A model generated the notes under the pieces. That model did not search any database, had not been told where the DNA came from, and saw only the letters and a program-made list of their open reading frames with translations. A program made the translations under genes and the position numbers. From positions 26,645,062-26,709,061 of the forward strand of contig NC_021678.1 of assembly GCF_000247815.1 (NCBI RefSeq): a stretch of 64,000 nucleotides of DNA, given 5' to 3'. The stretch comes from Ficedula albicollis (Eukaryota; Chordata; Aves; Passeriformes; Muscicapidae). Below, piece after piece: positions 44,701-56,600 of this stretch. The first letter of the stretch is position 1. Every line of letters starts with the position of its first letter.

Positions 44701-47700
44701 GAGAGAACAGGCCTGCTTTTTCCATCTTGCTGGATATATTCCCATCTCTCTTTTCTGTGTTCCCTACTGTACTTTCAGTCCTTTCATTCTCTGATATGAA
44801 AGTGATTTCACTTCAGTTCTGTTGCTTTATGAATCCAGTTTGAAGTAGCCTTAGATGATTTCCAATATTATCTTAATTACTTGTTAATGCTTTGCTGCTT
44901 GCTCTGTGACAAACAGGCATGTAGACTGAGAGCAATTTTTTTTGCCTCAGTTTTGATTAAAGTTCCTCTCCATAAAATAGTCGATTATTTTCTGAAAGCT
45001 TCTCATTTATCTCCTGCCATCTGTTGTACCATCAAGAAGGGAGAAGTTGTGGGAAAGGACAGATGACACTGGCATTGCTGCTGGAACTGCTGCTCCAGTG
45101 GTCATTTCCCAGGTGTCTGGGCAGCACTAAAGCAGCATATAGGCATGGTGAGGTAACATGGCACCAGTTCTTAAACAGTGAGGCTACAAAGTGCAGCAGT
45201 TCATGAGCTGCTTCACAAGCAGCCTGGCCATCTGGGAGCTGTGGGAGGTAGCCACCTTGCAGCCTTCATGTTAGTTTGTGCTGCTTGTGAGCCAGAACTG
45301 TAAGAACAGAAGAAATCAAAGCTCTTCCAGTTTTCTCAGCTTTTGTTTTCCATGGATCTCCCAAATCCTGGATCAGCGTGACCTTGTTGACAGAGCACAG
45401 TCCCAGGCATAAGGACATCTGAGTTCTCTTCCTGATTTTCTTACAGCCAATGGGGTCTTTGTGCCTCAGTTTCCCTACTACAACATGTAGCTAACTGTAG
45501 TGTTAATGTATTTTCCTGTTTTAAAGTATATTTCCCCCTGCCTTTATCTCCAGTCATGGTATTGCAGCAGTATAACTGTAACATGAGAGATAACTAACAA
45601 GCCTAAATAGAAGTGAAGGAAGTCTGGCCTGGCCCACAGCCATACAAATGCCATCAGTTTCTTTTCAAACAAAGTGCAGTTCAGTCAGGTGGTGTTTACT
45701 CAAAAAGCCTCATTTTCCCCAGTGCATCTGAAGGCAGTTTCTTGAGGGCAGAAGATGCGTGTTTGCAGAGAAGTACATGTTCCCCAAACAGACTGCTGCA
45801 CTGCAGAGGACACTGCCTAGGCTATTTCTGGAAATGACCATCTTCCTCAAAAGGGTAATGTTATGTGTGGGAAGAAGCATGGTATAGGGCAAGGGCCTGG
45901 CATGCTGGGCCCTTGGATCATTTCCTGAGTCTGCTGCTGAAAGGCTGCACGATCTGGGCACGTCAGATGACCTACATGGCTCCTACCATCTGCACATTAT
46001 ATGGCTCCCACCATCTGTACGTTGGGGTAATGCACACACTTTTCTAATCCTGTTTTCTGGAAGCAATAGTTGTTTTGGAGCTTGTTATTGTTTGAAAGAA
46101 AGCGTGATTTAAGCTCCAGGTTTTCTAGGTAGACTTGAAAATTGCCTCCTGTGTCTTTATTCTTTCTCTGTGAACCACTGCAATGCAGGTACCAGAAACT
46201 GGGATACTGGTTCTGATGTGGCCTTGGAAGGGGCCAAGTTGCTTACCATATAGTGAGACTCACATATCCTGCTGGAAGTCAGCAGGACAGGGCCCACATA
46301 GAGAATTGTTTGTATATTTCTGTCCTCATTCTTTGTCATGCTCTTCCTTGTTCATGGTGATGTTTTTCTTCAGCAGGTCATGAAATACAAATTTTTGTCA
46401 ATGTATTAAAAAAATAGGGCAAGAATCTGTTTATAAGAAGCTCAAACTCTCTTGCATCATGGATCACAGACAGGAATCTTGCCTTGGTGAAGGCAAAAAT
46501 CTTCCTTTTCCTGACATGTGAGAATCTACCTGAATTGTCCAAGTTCTAAACTGTTATAGAAGATATTGTCTGCTGCATGTTCAAGGGGGATGGATTAGGG
46601 TTTCTCTACTGAAATGGCTGAGGTACTTCACCAAGTGAACATACATCAGCCCTTGTCTCTGATCTGTGTGTACTAGCCCCTTCTGACCTGGTTAACTGTG
46701 AGCTGGGAAGAGAAGGAAGTGGTTTCTGTAGGACCTTTGTTCACTTGTAGCAGAAGTTAGAAGGCAGACAAATGGAACAATGAATACCACTTTGGAGAAC
46801 TTGCTTCTCTGTTGGCTGCTGTCAGCTGCCCCTTTCAGGCCAGCTTGTTGTGGGAGACCCCAAACTGTCTATTCCTAACACTGTTTTTTTCCAAGATGTG
46901 AACCTGGGATCTGGACTGTGGAAGTGCTGGTGATGCACAGCCAGAAGGGGGATCAGCAGAACTTGTGCTTAGAATATGTAAAGTGGTCCAGAAAACCAGG
47001 TCCTTGGGGGTCTTCATGGAATTGCTCAGGGGGACATGAGGATGCAATTCTGATTTCTCTGTTTCTTAGCTTCTGGTTTGAAAAGTCAGGATGCATGACA
47101 AAATATGTGCTTGTGAAATGCCCAGCCACTGCTCTCGGTGAGCCTGTCAAAAAGCCTGTAAGGAAAGCACCAGTTCTGTATTCAGAGCAGGGCTTGGCTT
47201 GAGGCCACACACTGAACAATGAAGAGAAAACAAAATATTGAATAGCTGCTTGTTCAGCAAACCTAGTTCCTCTTGGCTGTGCAGGGCCCTTGCATGAGGA
47301 CAGTTTTCCCCTAGCGTTTGGGGCTAGGATGGCTATGTAGGGTCTCAGGTGATGCAGGAAAAAGCCCACACCAGCACGCTTGCTCCCAGCCTGCACAGTG
47401 GAGAGGGAAACCAGCTGGGGACTTCTTTACTGGTCCCAGAGTGCAGTACTGAGTGCAAACAAAATTCCTGCTGTTATGTCACCTGGCTTGGAAAAGCTTT
47501 CCCTGCAGAGTGCCACCTTGTGATGCTTATTAGGGTGTTAGTGTGGTTTGGGGGAGCTCAGCTCTGAAACTGGTATAAACTCGTGGTGCTCAGCAAGGAG
47601 GAGCTGTCTTTCTGCTCTTTTTCTCCCCTGTGCTGAAAAAGCTGAACATGCACCAACAGAACAAGGTTGCTTCCCTAGCAGAGGGTTGTTGGTTGAGTTT

Positions 47701-50700
47701 TATCAGTAAATTAATACTGCTTTGTTATTGGCTTCCATTTTAGATTGTTCTCTGGCACTTTGTCCAGTTTGAGAGTCAGGTTAGCCCACTTGGCAGACAG
47801 TGGGCAAGACATCAAGGCTGGTTTAGGTTTGGGTTGTTGTTGGTTGTGGGCTTTTTTCCCATTTACACTTCACAATGGTTATGTGATTTTTTTGGGGGTA
47901 TTTGACCCAAGAGTCAGGTGGCATGAGTGCTCATGTTAGCTGTCTCTGGGATGCCTGAGAACAGCTACCTTATCCTGGAGTTCAGGGAACCCAAATTATC
48001 CTCTGCTCTGCCACAGGTTTCTTGTGTGACCTTAGGAAAACTATTTATAATTTCTGTGTGTTGGTGTTGTCCTCCTGCATAAAAAGTATTATGGAAGACT
48101 TAATTTGGAATGTTGCAAACAGAAATAATGATTATGGGGAGCAAGTACCAAATTGAGAGAGGCTGTGTAAGTATGGGTGACTTTGAATATATTTACTTCT
48201 TGAAGGGAAGCATGCAGTATACTTTTAAAAGTTGTTTTGACTGAGTCTTGCAGGAAACTTTCCCAATACTGTGTAGTAACCCAGGGGTAGGTGACTTTCT
48301 ACACGTGGAGGAGCTCTCTTCCACTCTTTGAGCTGGAAACAGACTGTGGGGCCATTTCTCCTTTTGCAAAGATGAACAAACATGAACAGATGCCAGTACG
48401 GCTGCGTTCCCTTCTCTGTTGGAGACAGAGAATGTGAACTTTGGAAAGGGTCTGGCTTGGTCCTGGGAAAACAGCTTTGATCAGAGCCTTAGGAGGAATC
48501 TGATACCGTGCCGGTCTAAGAGCGACAGAAAAGCCAGCCAGAGTTTGGGGCCAGGTTAATCTGGTGCATCTCCATTGACGTCAGTGAGAAGGTGAAACAG
48601 TCTGTTCCATCCTCTCACCTCAACTCCTCGTGGAGAAGAATTTACTTGGGACCTCAAGAACAGACAGTGTAGGGGATCATGAGGTAGTAATGGCTTAAGA
48701 TAATTTTTGTCTCTGGTATTACTTGAAAGGAAGCATTTTGTTAGATTTGCTGATAGGCAAGGCTGAGGTGATGCTCTTGTTAGACTTGAGGCTGCTACTT
48801 GCAAAGGGCAGAAGGATGGCAGCAGAAGGACTCCTGCTCCGGCTGTGCCATCTTCTGTTCAGCTGCATCTCTCTCCTCACTGTAGGAGCTCATGGCACTG
48901 TTAATACCATAAGTTGCTATGTTCCCAAGGCTTCCCTGCAGCTCTCTTCGGGCCTCCCAGAGCTGAGGTGGGTTTACAACTCCCTTAGAAAGAGCCCTTG
49001 AGCATCTCTGTCTGGGCAGGAAGAGTTAGCTCTTGTGCAGCCTTCATTTGTCTTGCCATTGGGCTGGGAGTTTCACGTGCTGCTGCTGGTGAAGGTTCTT
49101 TGTGCGCTTCCCAGGCTGCCTTCTGCACTGGCTTCAGAGGCTACTATAGTGTTGATCCACTTGGAACCCTGGCAAAACACTGGGGTTCTTCAGCTGACAA
49201 GTTCTGTTTTGTGGACACAGGTGGATTTAAAATGTAAAATAGCTGTTGATCACCCTTCTTTTCCATGATTTTGTAATTTTTGAGGAATAACTTGCATAAA
49301 AAAAGCAGTAATGTAGTTCACTGATTTCAGAAGGGTTGGTTATTCTTGGCTTGGGGAACAGAAGAAGGCGTTTCCTGCAGGATTTAGTGGCCCAGTGAAT
49401 GAGTGTCAGAAAAGCCAGAAGGTGGGAAGGGTCTGCAAAATGAAATAGAAAGAGCTTGTGTATGGTGTGGTGATGCATAAGCAGAAGTAGCTGAACCTAA
49501 GTAAGACAGACACAGCTTCTGAGTAAGACAGAGAGCAGTTGGCCTGGTCTGCAGAACCACTGATGTTCTTCTTCTGCAAAACATGATTCAGGTAACTGTA
49601 TCCTAATTTTCACAAGCTGGTAGGATATTTATTTCATTATTAAACTCTTGATAAAGCTGAGTGGGGTGAGTGAATTTGGAAGAGAAGCACTGGGGTCTGT
49701 GTAGGCATTAAGGACATATTGGAAGAGGCCCCTTACTTATGGCCAGCAGCACCTCCTGAGACAACAGTATATCTGTTGTGGTGCAGATGGAGCACTTGGA
49801 GTCCTGGACTCCTCTGGAGACAGGAGCTGATGCCAAATACAGGCAGGAAGATGACCAGGTTCAAGAGAGATGACAGGATTGTTTGGAATAAATGCCATCT
49901 GTGTATTGCATAGGACAAGGGCTCTCTAGGGCTGTGTTTTCCTCCATAGAAAATAGTTACCTCACTGAGAACCCAAACTAAAATGCAGATGTTCTGCAAA
50001 TGCATGTATTGGCCCATTTATCAATAATAAATGTGTAGACCAGAAAGGTCAGCTGTGTTTAATGTCATATGGTAGCTTTGTGATTTTAATTACAGTAAAA
50101 ACCCCAATGATAAATGAATTCACTGCTCATTAGAGCTTGTTCCTTCCTGATGCAGTTAGTTGTCTTGCCTTAAGTGTGCTCAGGCAAAGTTTGGTTGCCC
50201 CTGCCATGGTAGAAGAAATTTTATTTAAATAAAGAAAACGGTATAAAGTGGCAAATTACATGCAGATCCTCATTTGCTAGGGGATTTCAGTGTAGCTTAA
50301 TGTTTCAGCAATACCTTGTTACTGTGTTGGATAGCAAGGTTGCAGGCAGTATCACTATAACTGGCACAAAAAGGTTGTTGCATTTGACCTGAAATTAGAA
50401 TGACTAATAATTGCTGCTTCCTTCTTTCTTCCTATTTTTTAATGCAGTTTCAGGTATCTGGGGTAAATTGGGATAACTTGAGTTTGTCCTCTTTCAACTT
50501 TTTGTTGCTTAAAATCTTGACAGGAGCTGCTCTGCTGTTTTTGTTGTTGTTTGCTTGACTCCTTTATCTCAAGCTTCTGAAACTCATTCTTGATCTTTTT
50601 CCAAGCTGTTTTCAAAGTGTAGTGAGCAGGATCCTCCTCTTTAATAACATTTATTCAGTTTTTAGGAGTAGTTATCAGTTTGGATGTTTTAAATTGTTAA

Positions 50701-53664
50701 AGAACTGACTGCTGTAGAAACCTGACTTTTAAATGAGGACCCTGCAGGTGGTTTGTGCTTGAGCTCCTTCTAAATCACAGCTGACGTTTTGAGCAGTGCC
50801 AGTACATGTGCTTGGTCTTTTGTTTTCCCCTCTGAATGTGTCCATACCCGCCTGGCTCTGGTTTCAGCTTTGCAGGTTCTGCTTGCCCTGCCTACCTGAC
50901 AGCAGGGATGTGAATTCCCCTGGTTTGTGGTCCATGCTGAGCAGCAGTGTCCTTGTTTCACTGGGTGGCACAGGCTGTGGCTGAGTGTCACACTGAGCAC
51001 ACTGGTTACTTGCTGCTGTACAACCAGTGTTCACCGAGTTTTGGTGATAGTTTTCAGCTGTGCTGTTCATCCTGTACCTATCAGGGAGCTGGTGCTGGTG
51101 CACAAGGATGAGGCCTTGATTTCAGTCTGCTGAGAGTCTCTTGAGTTCTCAGTTGATGATAAGACCAGCTTACTTACTCCAGTTACATTTGTTTCTGTAC
51201 CTATTTAAGGCACTTTTTTTTTGTGAGTTGTATCAGTAGAAGTTCCTCCATTTTTTCCCACTTTACTGGCAGCACTGTCCTTGTTTAAATAAATCTTAGT
51301 GACGTGCAGCCAAAGATATGGGGCAAAAACTAATCATTAGGAGCTATAGAAAATGAAATTATTAACGAACAGAAGAGAAAGGGTTTTTTCCCTTTATGTG
51401 TTGTCCAGGCAAAAGGAAACTATCATAGAAAATATGAGTTAGTGAATGGTGATAGTGGGGAGAAGTACTGAACTTTTTTCCTAAATTTGGGTGAAATAAA
51501 AAATTAAAACTTTCCCAGATAGTCTCCAGTGAGACTAAGCAAAACACAGGCAGGTAAGAGAAGAAGCCTCCCTGTAGGATTCATTCAGTGCTGCTGAGAT
51601 TCTTTCATTTGCATTCACCTTCAGTGGGAACGTGCTGGGTGGGGGGAGATTGCTTTTTTTTTCCTTGCCACAGACATGGTTAAAAGTCACAGCGAATATT
51701 TTCTGACTTGGTGAAAAGCCTGTGACCTCTCTCAGTTGTCTTGTTCATCAGAAGGCAGATAGGTAATAAAGAGTCTCCTGTGTGAGAGGAGTAAGGAGAA
51801 CCTGCTGTTTTAATTTTGTTCACAGCAGTGGGCCAAACTTTGTTCTTTCAGTGCTGGCCTTGGTAATTGGCTCGATATAATATAGGAATTCAAGCCATTG
51901 CATATCTTTGGCCTTATAACTGCTAATGTCATAGCCAAGAAGAGTTCACAGTCTCCTGCAGGAACATACAGTAAAAAAGAAGAATAAGCATGTTTCAAAC
52001 TACATATGGGCAGTGGTTCTAAAGGGCCTCAGCTTGGTCCTGATGGGTTCGTTTGAGTTCAGGTTGCCTGGACAAATGGATTTTGCTGGTTTAGACTTGG
52101 AGTGGAGGGGATGGGGTGGGGGGATGTGGGTTTGGTTTGGGAGATTTTCTGGACTAAATATTATGTTAATGTTTCTGATTCCTGGGAACCAAAATGAAGG
52201 CATCCATTACTTTTGGGAGTGGAATTCAGGAGTTTTCTCAACATGGAGTTTGTCTGTAGTGTGCCTTGCCTTTAGGGTATCCCATGTCCTTCTGAGCAGG
52301 GTGGCTTGCACAGGTATATGGTAACAATTTGTTTTTCCTCTGCTCGCAGCCACAGTCACCTAAGCCTCATTTACCTTGTTTTTTGCAGACATCCACAGTT
52401 TATTCATCATTTTCAATGAGATTCTAACACCTGTTAGGCACTCCTCCTTCCTTTTTTTGGAGAAGCATTTAATTATGACAGGGTTTCCCTTGGAGCACAT
52501 CCTGCATTCAGTTCCCTAATTGTAGAATTCTCTGTGGGATTCTCCAGATGGGGGATAGAGGATAATCTTCTCAGAGCTCCGGAAGAAATGTGATGCCAAA
52601 TTAGAGAAAATAGATCCTTTTTATTAAGCTCTTGGGTTCTTTTTACTCTTATTTTAAGGTGACCTTCTGTTAAAGAGAAATGTTGGACAAATGGCTATCC
52701 TTATGAATAATCCTCAACAAACTTACCTGGGCTAGATTAGAAATCCTGAATGGATTTAAATGGGGTTTTTTTGCCACTCATTCTATCATCACAGAGGCAA
52801 GGAGAATGAATGTGCTTGTTTCCCTTTAGTTTCTAGTTGGTTTCATTTTCAAGCTGCAGAGTTCTAAATTAAGGAATATTGGCAGCGTGCTTGGCGTGGT
52901 GGGCAGGTATAAAGACAAAGCCCTCTCCTTTGCTGAGTGTCACAGTGTCACTTTATGGGTCACTTCACTGCATGCTGCTGTTGTGGCAGTGCTGTTCCCA
53001 TCCCCAGGGTGTTTCCAGACATCCTAAATGTGCTATGCAGGGCCAGTGATGTTTGCAAACATGGCAGTACTGGCCATCCTGTTTTGTGCCCAAATGCTGG
53101 CCATGTCTGCTTCTGCTAAATTGGCTAAATCTGTTGTGTGATGGCTGAAGGGCTCCAGGGGCTGTCTCTACAGAGCCACTTCTGCTGGAAGGAAGGCTCT
53201 CGTGTATCTGATGCACAAACTAGTGCTCTATGAGCTCCTGTGTTAGCAGATGATACCGATATTTTTATAGGGTGAATGAAAAAACTAAAGCACAAAGAAA
53301 CAACTTCAGTCATGTACTGAGTTGGTGGCAGTGCCAGAAGGAGTCTGGAAGTGACAGACTCTGGCCCCTTGTTCTAATCATTGCCTCTCTTGGAGATTTT
53401 GTTTGCATTTAAGTCTCTAGGGAACATTTTCTTTAGCAGTAAGGGTATCAGCTTTTGCACTGGAGGGAAAGAACTTCTTGTCAGCAAGCAGATTGAGTTT
53501 ATAGATCTTAATGTATGTAGTTGGTTGGCTTTGCACTGTGATGTGCCAATGGGGATACGTACAGCTTGCAGCAGTTAAACTTTGGTGCTCAGAGGTCAGA
53601 GGTGGCTAATCCAATTTTTTTTTTTATCTTACAGGTCTACGCACAATGAACTAGAAAAGAACCG
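35706..53664 (+). CDS. MXI1: MAX-interacting repressor MXI1, first three coding exons (continues past the right edge)
   Basis: Exons 35706-35778, 36505-36637 and 53635-53664 join in frame into 78 complete codons. The protein begins [20 protein letters not shown] and continues [12 protein letters not shown], then [10 protein letters not shown], and ends [10 protein letters not shown] just inside the basic region. MXI1 pairs with MAX at E-boxes and recruits SIN3/HDAC through its N-terminal helix, opposing MYC in the nucleus. The opening MxxVxMIN..RLLEAAE and the CEHGYAS...RRLSRA segment fit MXI1 better than MXD1, MXD3 or MXD4, which differ at these points. Adjacency to ADD3 agrees with human 10q25. 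The helix-loop-helix, zipper and C-terminal exons are not in the window. Confidence 0.95.
35779..36504 (+). other. MXI1 intron 1
   Basis: A 726-nt phase-1 intron. The left 90 bases are still CpG-rich. T-rich and TTGTTG-repeat sequence occupies 36383-36475 before the TCTCTTGCAG acceptor. The many frames on both strands are shadows. Confidence 0.9.
36505..36637 (+). CDS. MXI1: MXI1 coding exon 2
   Basis: A 133-nt exon. The first two bases complete a Glu codon split with exon 1. It then reads [31 protein letters not shown] and IASMAT, ending two bases into an Arg codon before GTACGG. It links the SID to the basic region and has the Ser-rich, positively charged character seen in the family. Confidence 0.95.
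38861..38900. repeat. TA-rich microsatellite
   Basis: Imperfect (TA)n with TGTATA and ATGCA interruptions over about 40 bases. Confidence 0.8.
39756..39810. repeat. Poly-T tract with regular TTGG interruptions
   Basis: Runs of 10-18 T separated by GG doublets. No retroelement body adjoins it. Confidence 0.8.
42741..42898 (+). repeat. 79-bp perfect tandem duplication (two copies)
   Basis: 42741-42819 and 42820-42898 are identical by eye. The unit begins GAGGCAGACTGGCCAGCAG and ends AATGACAGTGGAA. Perfect identity implies a very recent event or an assembly duplication. Confidence 0.95.
45385..45490 (+). mobile_element. MIR/CORE-SINE-like remnant
   Basis: GACATCTGAGTTCTCTTCC followed by TTTGTGCCTCAGTTTCCCTA has the order and spacing of the MIR core and 3' segment. 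The copy is old and degraded. Confidence 0.5.
47985..48095 (+). mobile_element. MIR/CORE-SINE-like remnant
   Basis: CTCTGCTCTGCCACAGG followed by CTTGTGTGACCTTAGG closely follows the MIR core words CTCTGCCACT and CTGTGTGACCTTGGG. The flanks are too decayed to set exact ends. Confidence 0.55.
53265..53395 (-). mobile_element. MIR/CORE-SINE-like remnant, reverse orientation
   Basis: AAAAACTAAAGCACAAAGAA, then GGTGGCAGTGCCAGAAGG and GACAGACTCTGG, follow the reverse complement of MIR (GAAACTGAGGCACAGAG ... GTGGCAGAGC ... TCTGACTC). Several words match in the right order, making this the best preserved of the MIR-like copies here. Confidence 0.6.
53635..53664 (+). CDS. MXI1: MXI1 coding exon 3, 30-nt microexon
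   Basis: Only 30 bases, between CTTACAG and a consensus GTAAGT donor. It completes an Arg codon, encodes STHNELEKN and leaves the first two bases (CG) of the next Arg. This starts the DNA-contacting basic region of the bHLH domain. The exon length and phase match the MAD-family gene structure as I know it. Confidence 0.95.
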
Positions 53665-56600
53665 GTAAGTAGCTAATGAGTTGAATTTTAAAAAATGTGG
53701 GCCTTGTGAGAGTAATGTGCTTTGCCCTTACCATGCAGGTGCTGTTTGATCAGCTTACACAGTATGAGTGACCACACTGCATCATGTAATTTTAAAAGTT
53801 GGGAGGAAGACATAAAAAGATCTGGAAAAGCAGCTTTGTTTTTGGTTGTTTTTTTTTTTTTTCTCTTTCTCTGAAAAGGCAAGAAGTGACCCAGTTTTGT
53901 GACTAATCTGTATGCAGAGTAAATACTGTTCTTCTCCTGACACAGTGAAATCTGATTGGGGCACTTTCCATACATGAGGTTGCTACGGGATCAGGTTTCT
54001 TGGGCTCTGGGTACTATGTTTTACCATGAACTGAACCGCAGAGCCCTGTGCTCTGCACCCTCTCCCCCCACCCCTGCACTGGCTGTGATAGTCTTTGTAG
54101 CACAGAAGAAAATACCATTGTCCAGAGGCTCAGAGGTCTGGCTACCAGCACTCCTGTGGAGACTCTCCTAACCTGTTCTAGGATTGTGCCTGTTTATCCT
54201 AGATTCTGGCGTTTTAGCAGCCCTACAGTTTTGTTACTTGGCTGGCTCTGCTATGTGACTCAACCCTTTTGTAACAGGAGTTAAAGTAAGATAAATACCA
54301 TTGAGACAAGGGGTGCTAGTTCACACACAGATCAGATTATCGCCTTCCATTCAGGATGCTATAGTTAAGGTTGTGTCAGGGTTTCCATTATAAACTTATC
54401 TTGGCTCTTCTGTGGGATTTTAGCGGGGCTGAAGGGTGGGTGTCTGTGTTTTTTGTGGCTGCTGTAACAAAGGCAGTGCTCCAGCCAGCTGCTCTTATGA
54501 AGAAACCCCCAGGGTGGGAAGGAAAGCTGAGTCTAAATAGGTTGATTGCCTCCTCTTCTCTCTTAGCAGCCATCATTTAACAAGGGATGGGAGGACTGTG
54601 AGGATGGCCAAAGACACACAGAGGCTTCGAGCCAAGTGTGTATTTTCATTCAGACAAGATCTTCCCATGTGGCTTCAAGGGAATTGGAGCTGAGTACCTC
54701 ATGAATTGTGTTGCCCTCAGTTTCCCCCACATCTGCCTCTCCCTAGCAGCAGCAATGCTGGGAAGCAGCTTGGCCTTTGTGTGGTGTGAGTGTTTTCTTC
54801 CAGCCTGTGCTTCTGCCTCCTGGTATTTTTGAGTATCTACAGAGTTGCCATGGTCTTGTCTATTTGGATTGATGCAGGGAGGGCTTTTTGTTTTAGGCTA
54901 TGTTGCTCCCTGAGCTTCAGCCTCTCCACTCCCAGGTTGAGCTGTGTTGAGGAGTGTTGGCTGCTGGGTTTTCCAGTGCTCTCTCTGGTTCTGTTTACCA
55001 GTGGGGGAAAGCAAATGCAGTCCTTGGGTCTGACCCAGAGCTGAAGGTGCTTTTTTCTCCATGACAACAGTCATGGAGAAACCGTCACTAATCTTCAATG
55101 TGCTTATTTGCATATCTAATTGTTAGTGCAAATGCTGCTTGCACTCAGCTTTAGAGCAGAGCTGTCTCCATCTTCCCCTGTACCAGCCTGGTCCTATCAC
55201 ATTGGCCAGGTTTGCATGGGTATGTGATCATCTTCTTCTAGCCTGAGGGCAGGTGGAAAAACTTCAAATTCTGTGTGGGTGAGATCTTAGCAGCCAGTCC
55301 AGCTGAGGACTCCTGTGGGCTGATTGGGTTGGGATGTGCTGGTACCTGTTGTCTTTGTGAGTTGAGGAAGTTTCTGCCTGATTCCCTGTCTTTAACTGAG
55401 GACATAATATTATAATTATTGTAATATAATCTGAGGTGGGGATACCATAAGGATTGACTGTTGAAGTATCACAAGAAGTGTTACTTGTGAGAGGAGCATT
55501 ATTACTTGAGCTTCCCTTTATGCCACCTTTTCCTGAATATTGATAAGGTGTTTGATTGCTGCAGAATTTGTCCTTCCATTCTCAGTTGGTGTAATATCTC
55601 TCTCTTCCTCTCCTTTTGTCTGTTATTCTCCTTAGTCCCCACCTGCTCCATGCTGAAGATTCCTAACCATCAGCCTTCTCAGCAAGGTCTTTCCTCCAGG
55701 GCTTCCCATTCCGGGGCACTGTATTCCAGGTCTGTCTCAGACATGGTTTTACAAGCCTTTGGTTTTCATCCTTGTGGGAAGGGCACACGTTTGGTCACAT
55801 TGGGTGCTCTGTACAGGCAAACTCCTATATCTGGGAACTTTGGTCAGGAGTCTGATGTTCCTGGTTTGGGATTGTCTGTCCCTCGATGCAGATGCTATGG
55901 CTTGATCAGCTACTCACATCTGCAAAGCCAGCTGGACGCTGTGGTGCCTTTGCTGTGTTTGCAGTGTTCATTACCAGTGATTTGGACAGTGAGTTTCATA
56001 CTGGAAGCATTTATTTTCAAACTCCATAACAGTGTTTTCTGAGTGAGGGGGATCGTTCCCTGTGTTCCCCAGCTCCATGTTTTATTTGCTGTGTTGTTAA
56101 GTTTGTCAGTGTCTCCAGACTTAACTGTTGCAAATATAAAAGCCCTGATACTAATGGCTTTGTGGCTGACAGGTGCTCATTTTCCCTATTATTTGAGATT
56201 ATTCCTTCTGAATCTCACTGTTATCTCTATTATTGACATACACTATAATTTTCAAAATTGTCCACTATTAGGTCTCTGACTCTGTTTTTTTCCCTTCTTG
56301 TCTGTGAACAGCAGTCTTTTTATGTTCAGTTAAATTTTGGTTTAACCCATTCGACAATTATGCAGTTTGTTTCAAGCAGTAGCAAGAGAATATTAGTAAA
56401 ACAAAATGCTCTTCTCCTTTTTGAATATTTGATTTAACTTGGACTCAGTATTGTAGAGCTGATGATGTTTTAATATGTACCCCTTTAATGTAGAAAAAAA
56501 ACCCCTAAAAATGTATTTTAAAATATTAAGGCAATTTTTAAAGATCTACTGCTTGATAATATTTCACTCCAGAATACTCCACTGGTTCAGCTAAGGAGCT

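Larger units (their letters stand above)
36638..53634 (+). other. MXI1 intron 2 (about 17 kb)
   Basis: No gene was recognised in it. It contains a TA-rich microsatellite at 38861-38900, a T/TTGG tract at 39756-39810 and a 79-bp perfect tandem duplication at 42741-42898. It also contains three MIR-like SINE remnants (45385-45490, 47985-48095, 53265-53395). Short frames throughout are not supported as exons. It ends in a long T tract and TTACAG before the 30-nt exon. Confidence 0.85.

Noticed and set aside
55506..56042. 178-codon plus-strand frame in MXI1 intron 3
   Set aside because: Hydrophobic, low-similarity translation without splice sites that keep MXI1 in frame. No homologue was recognised.
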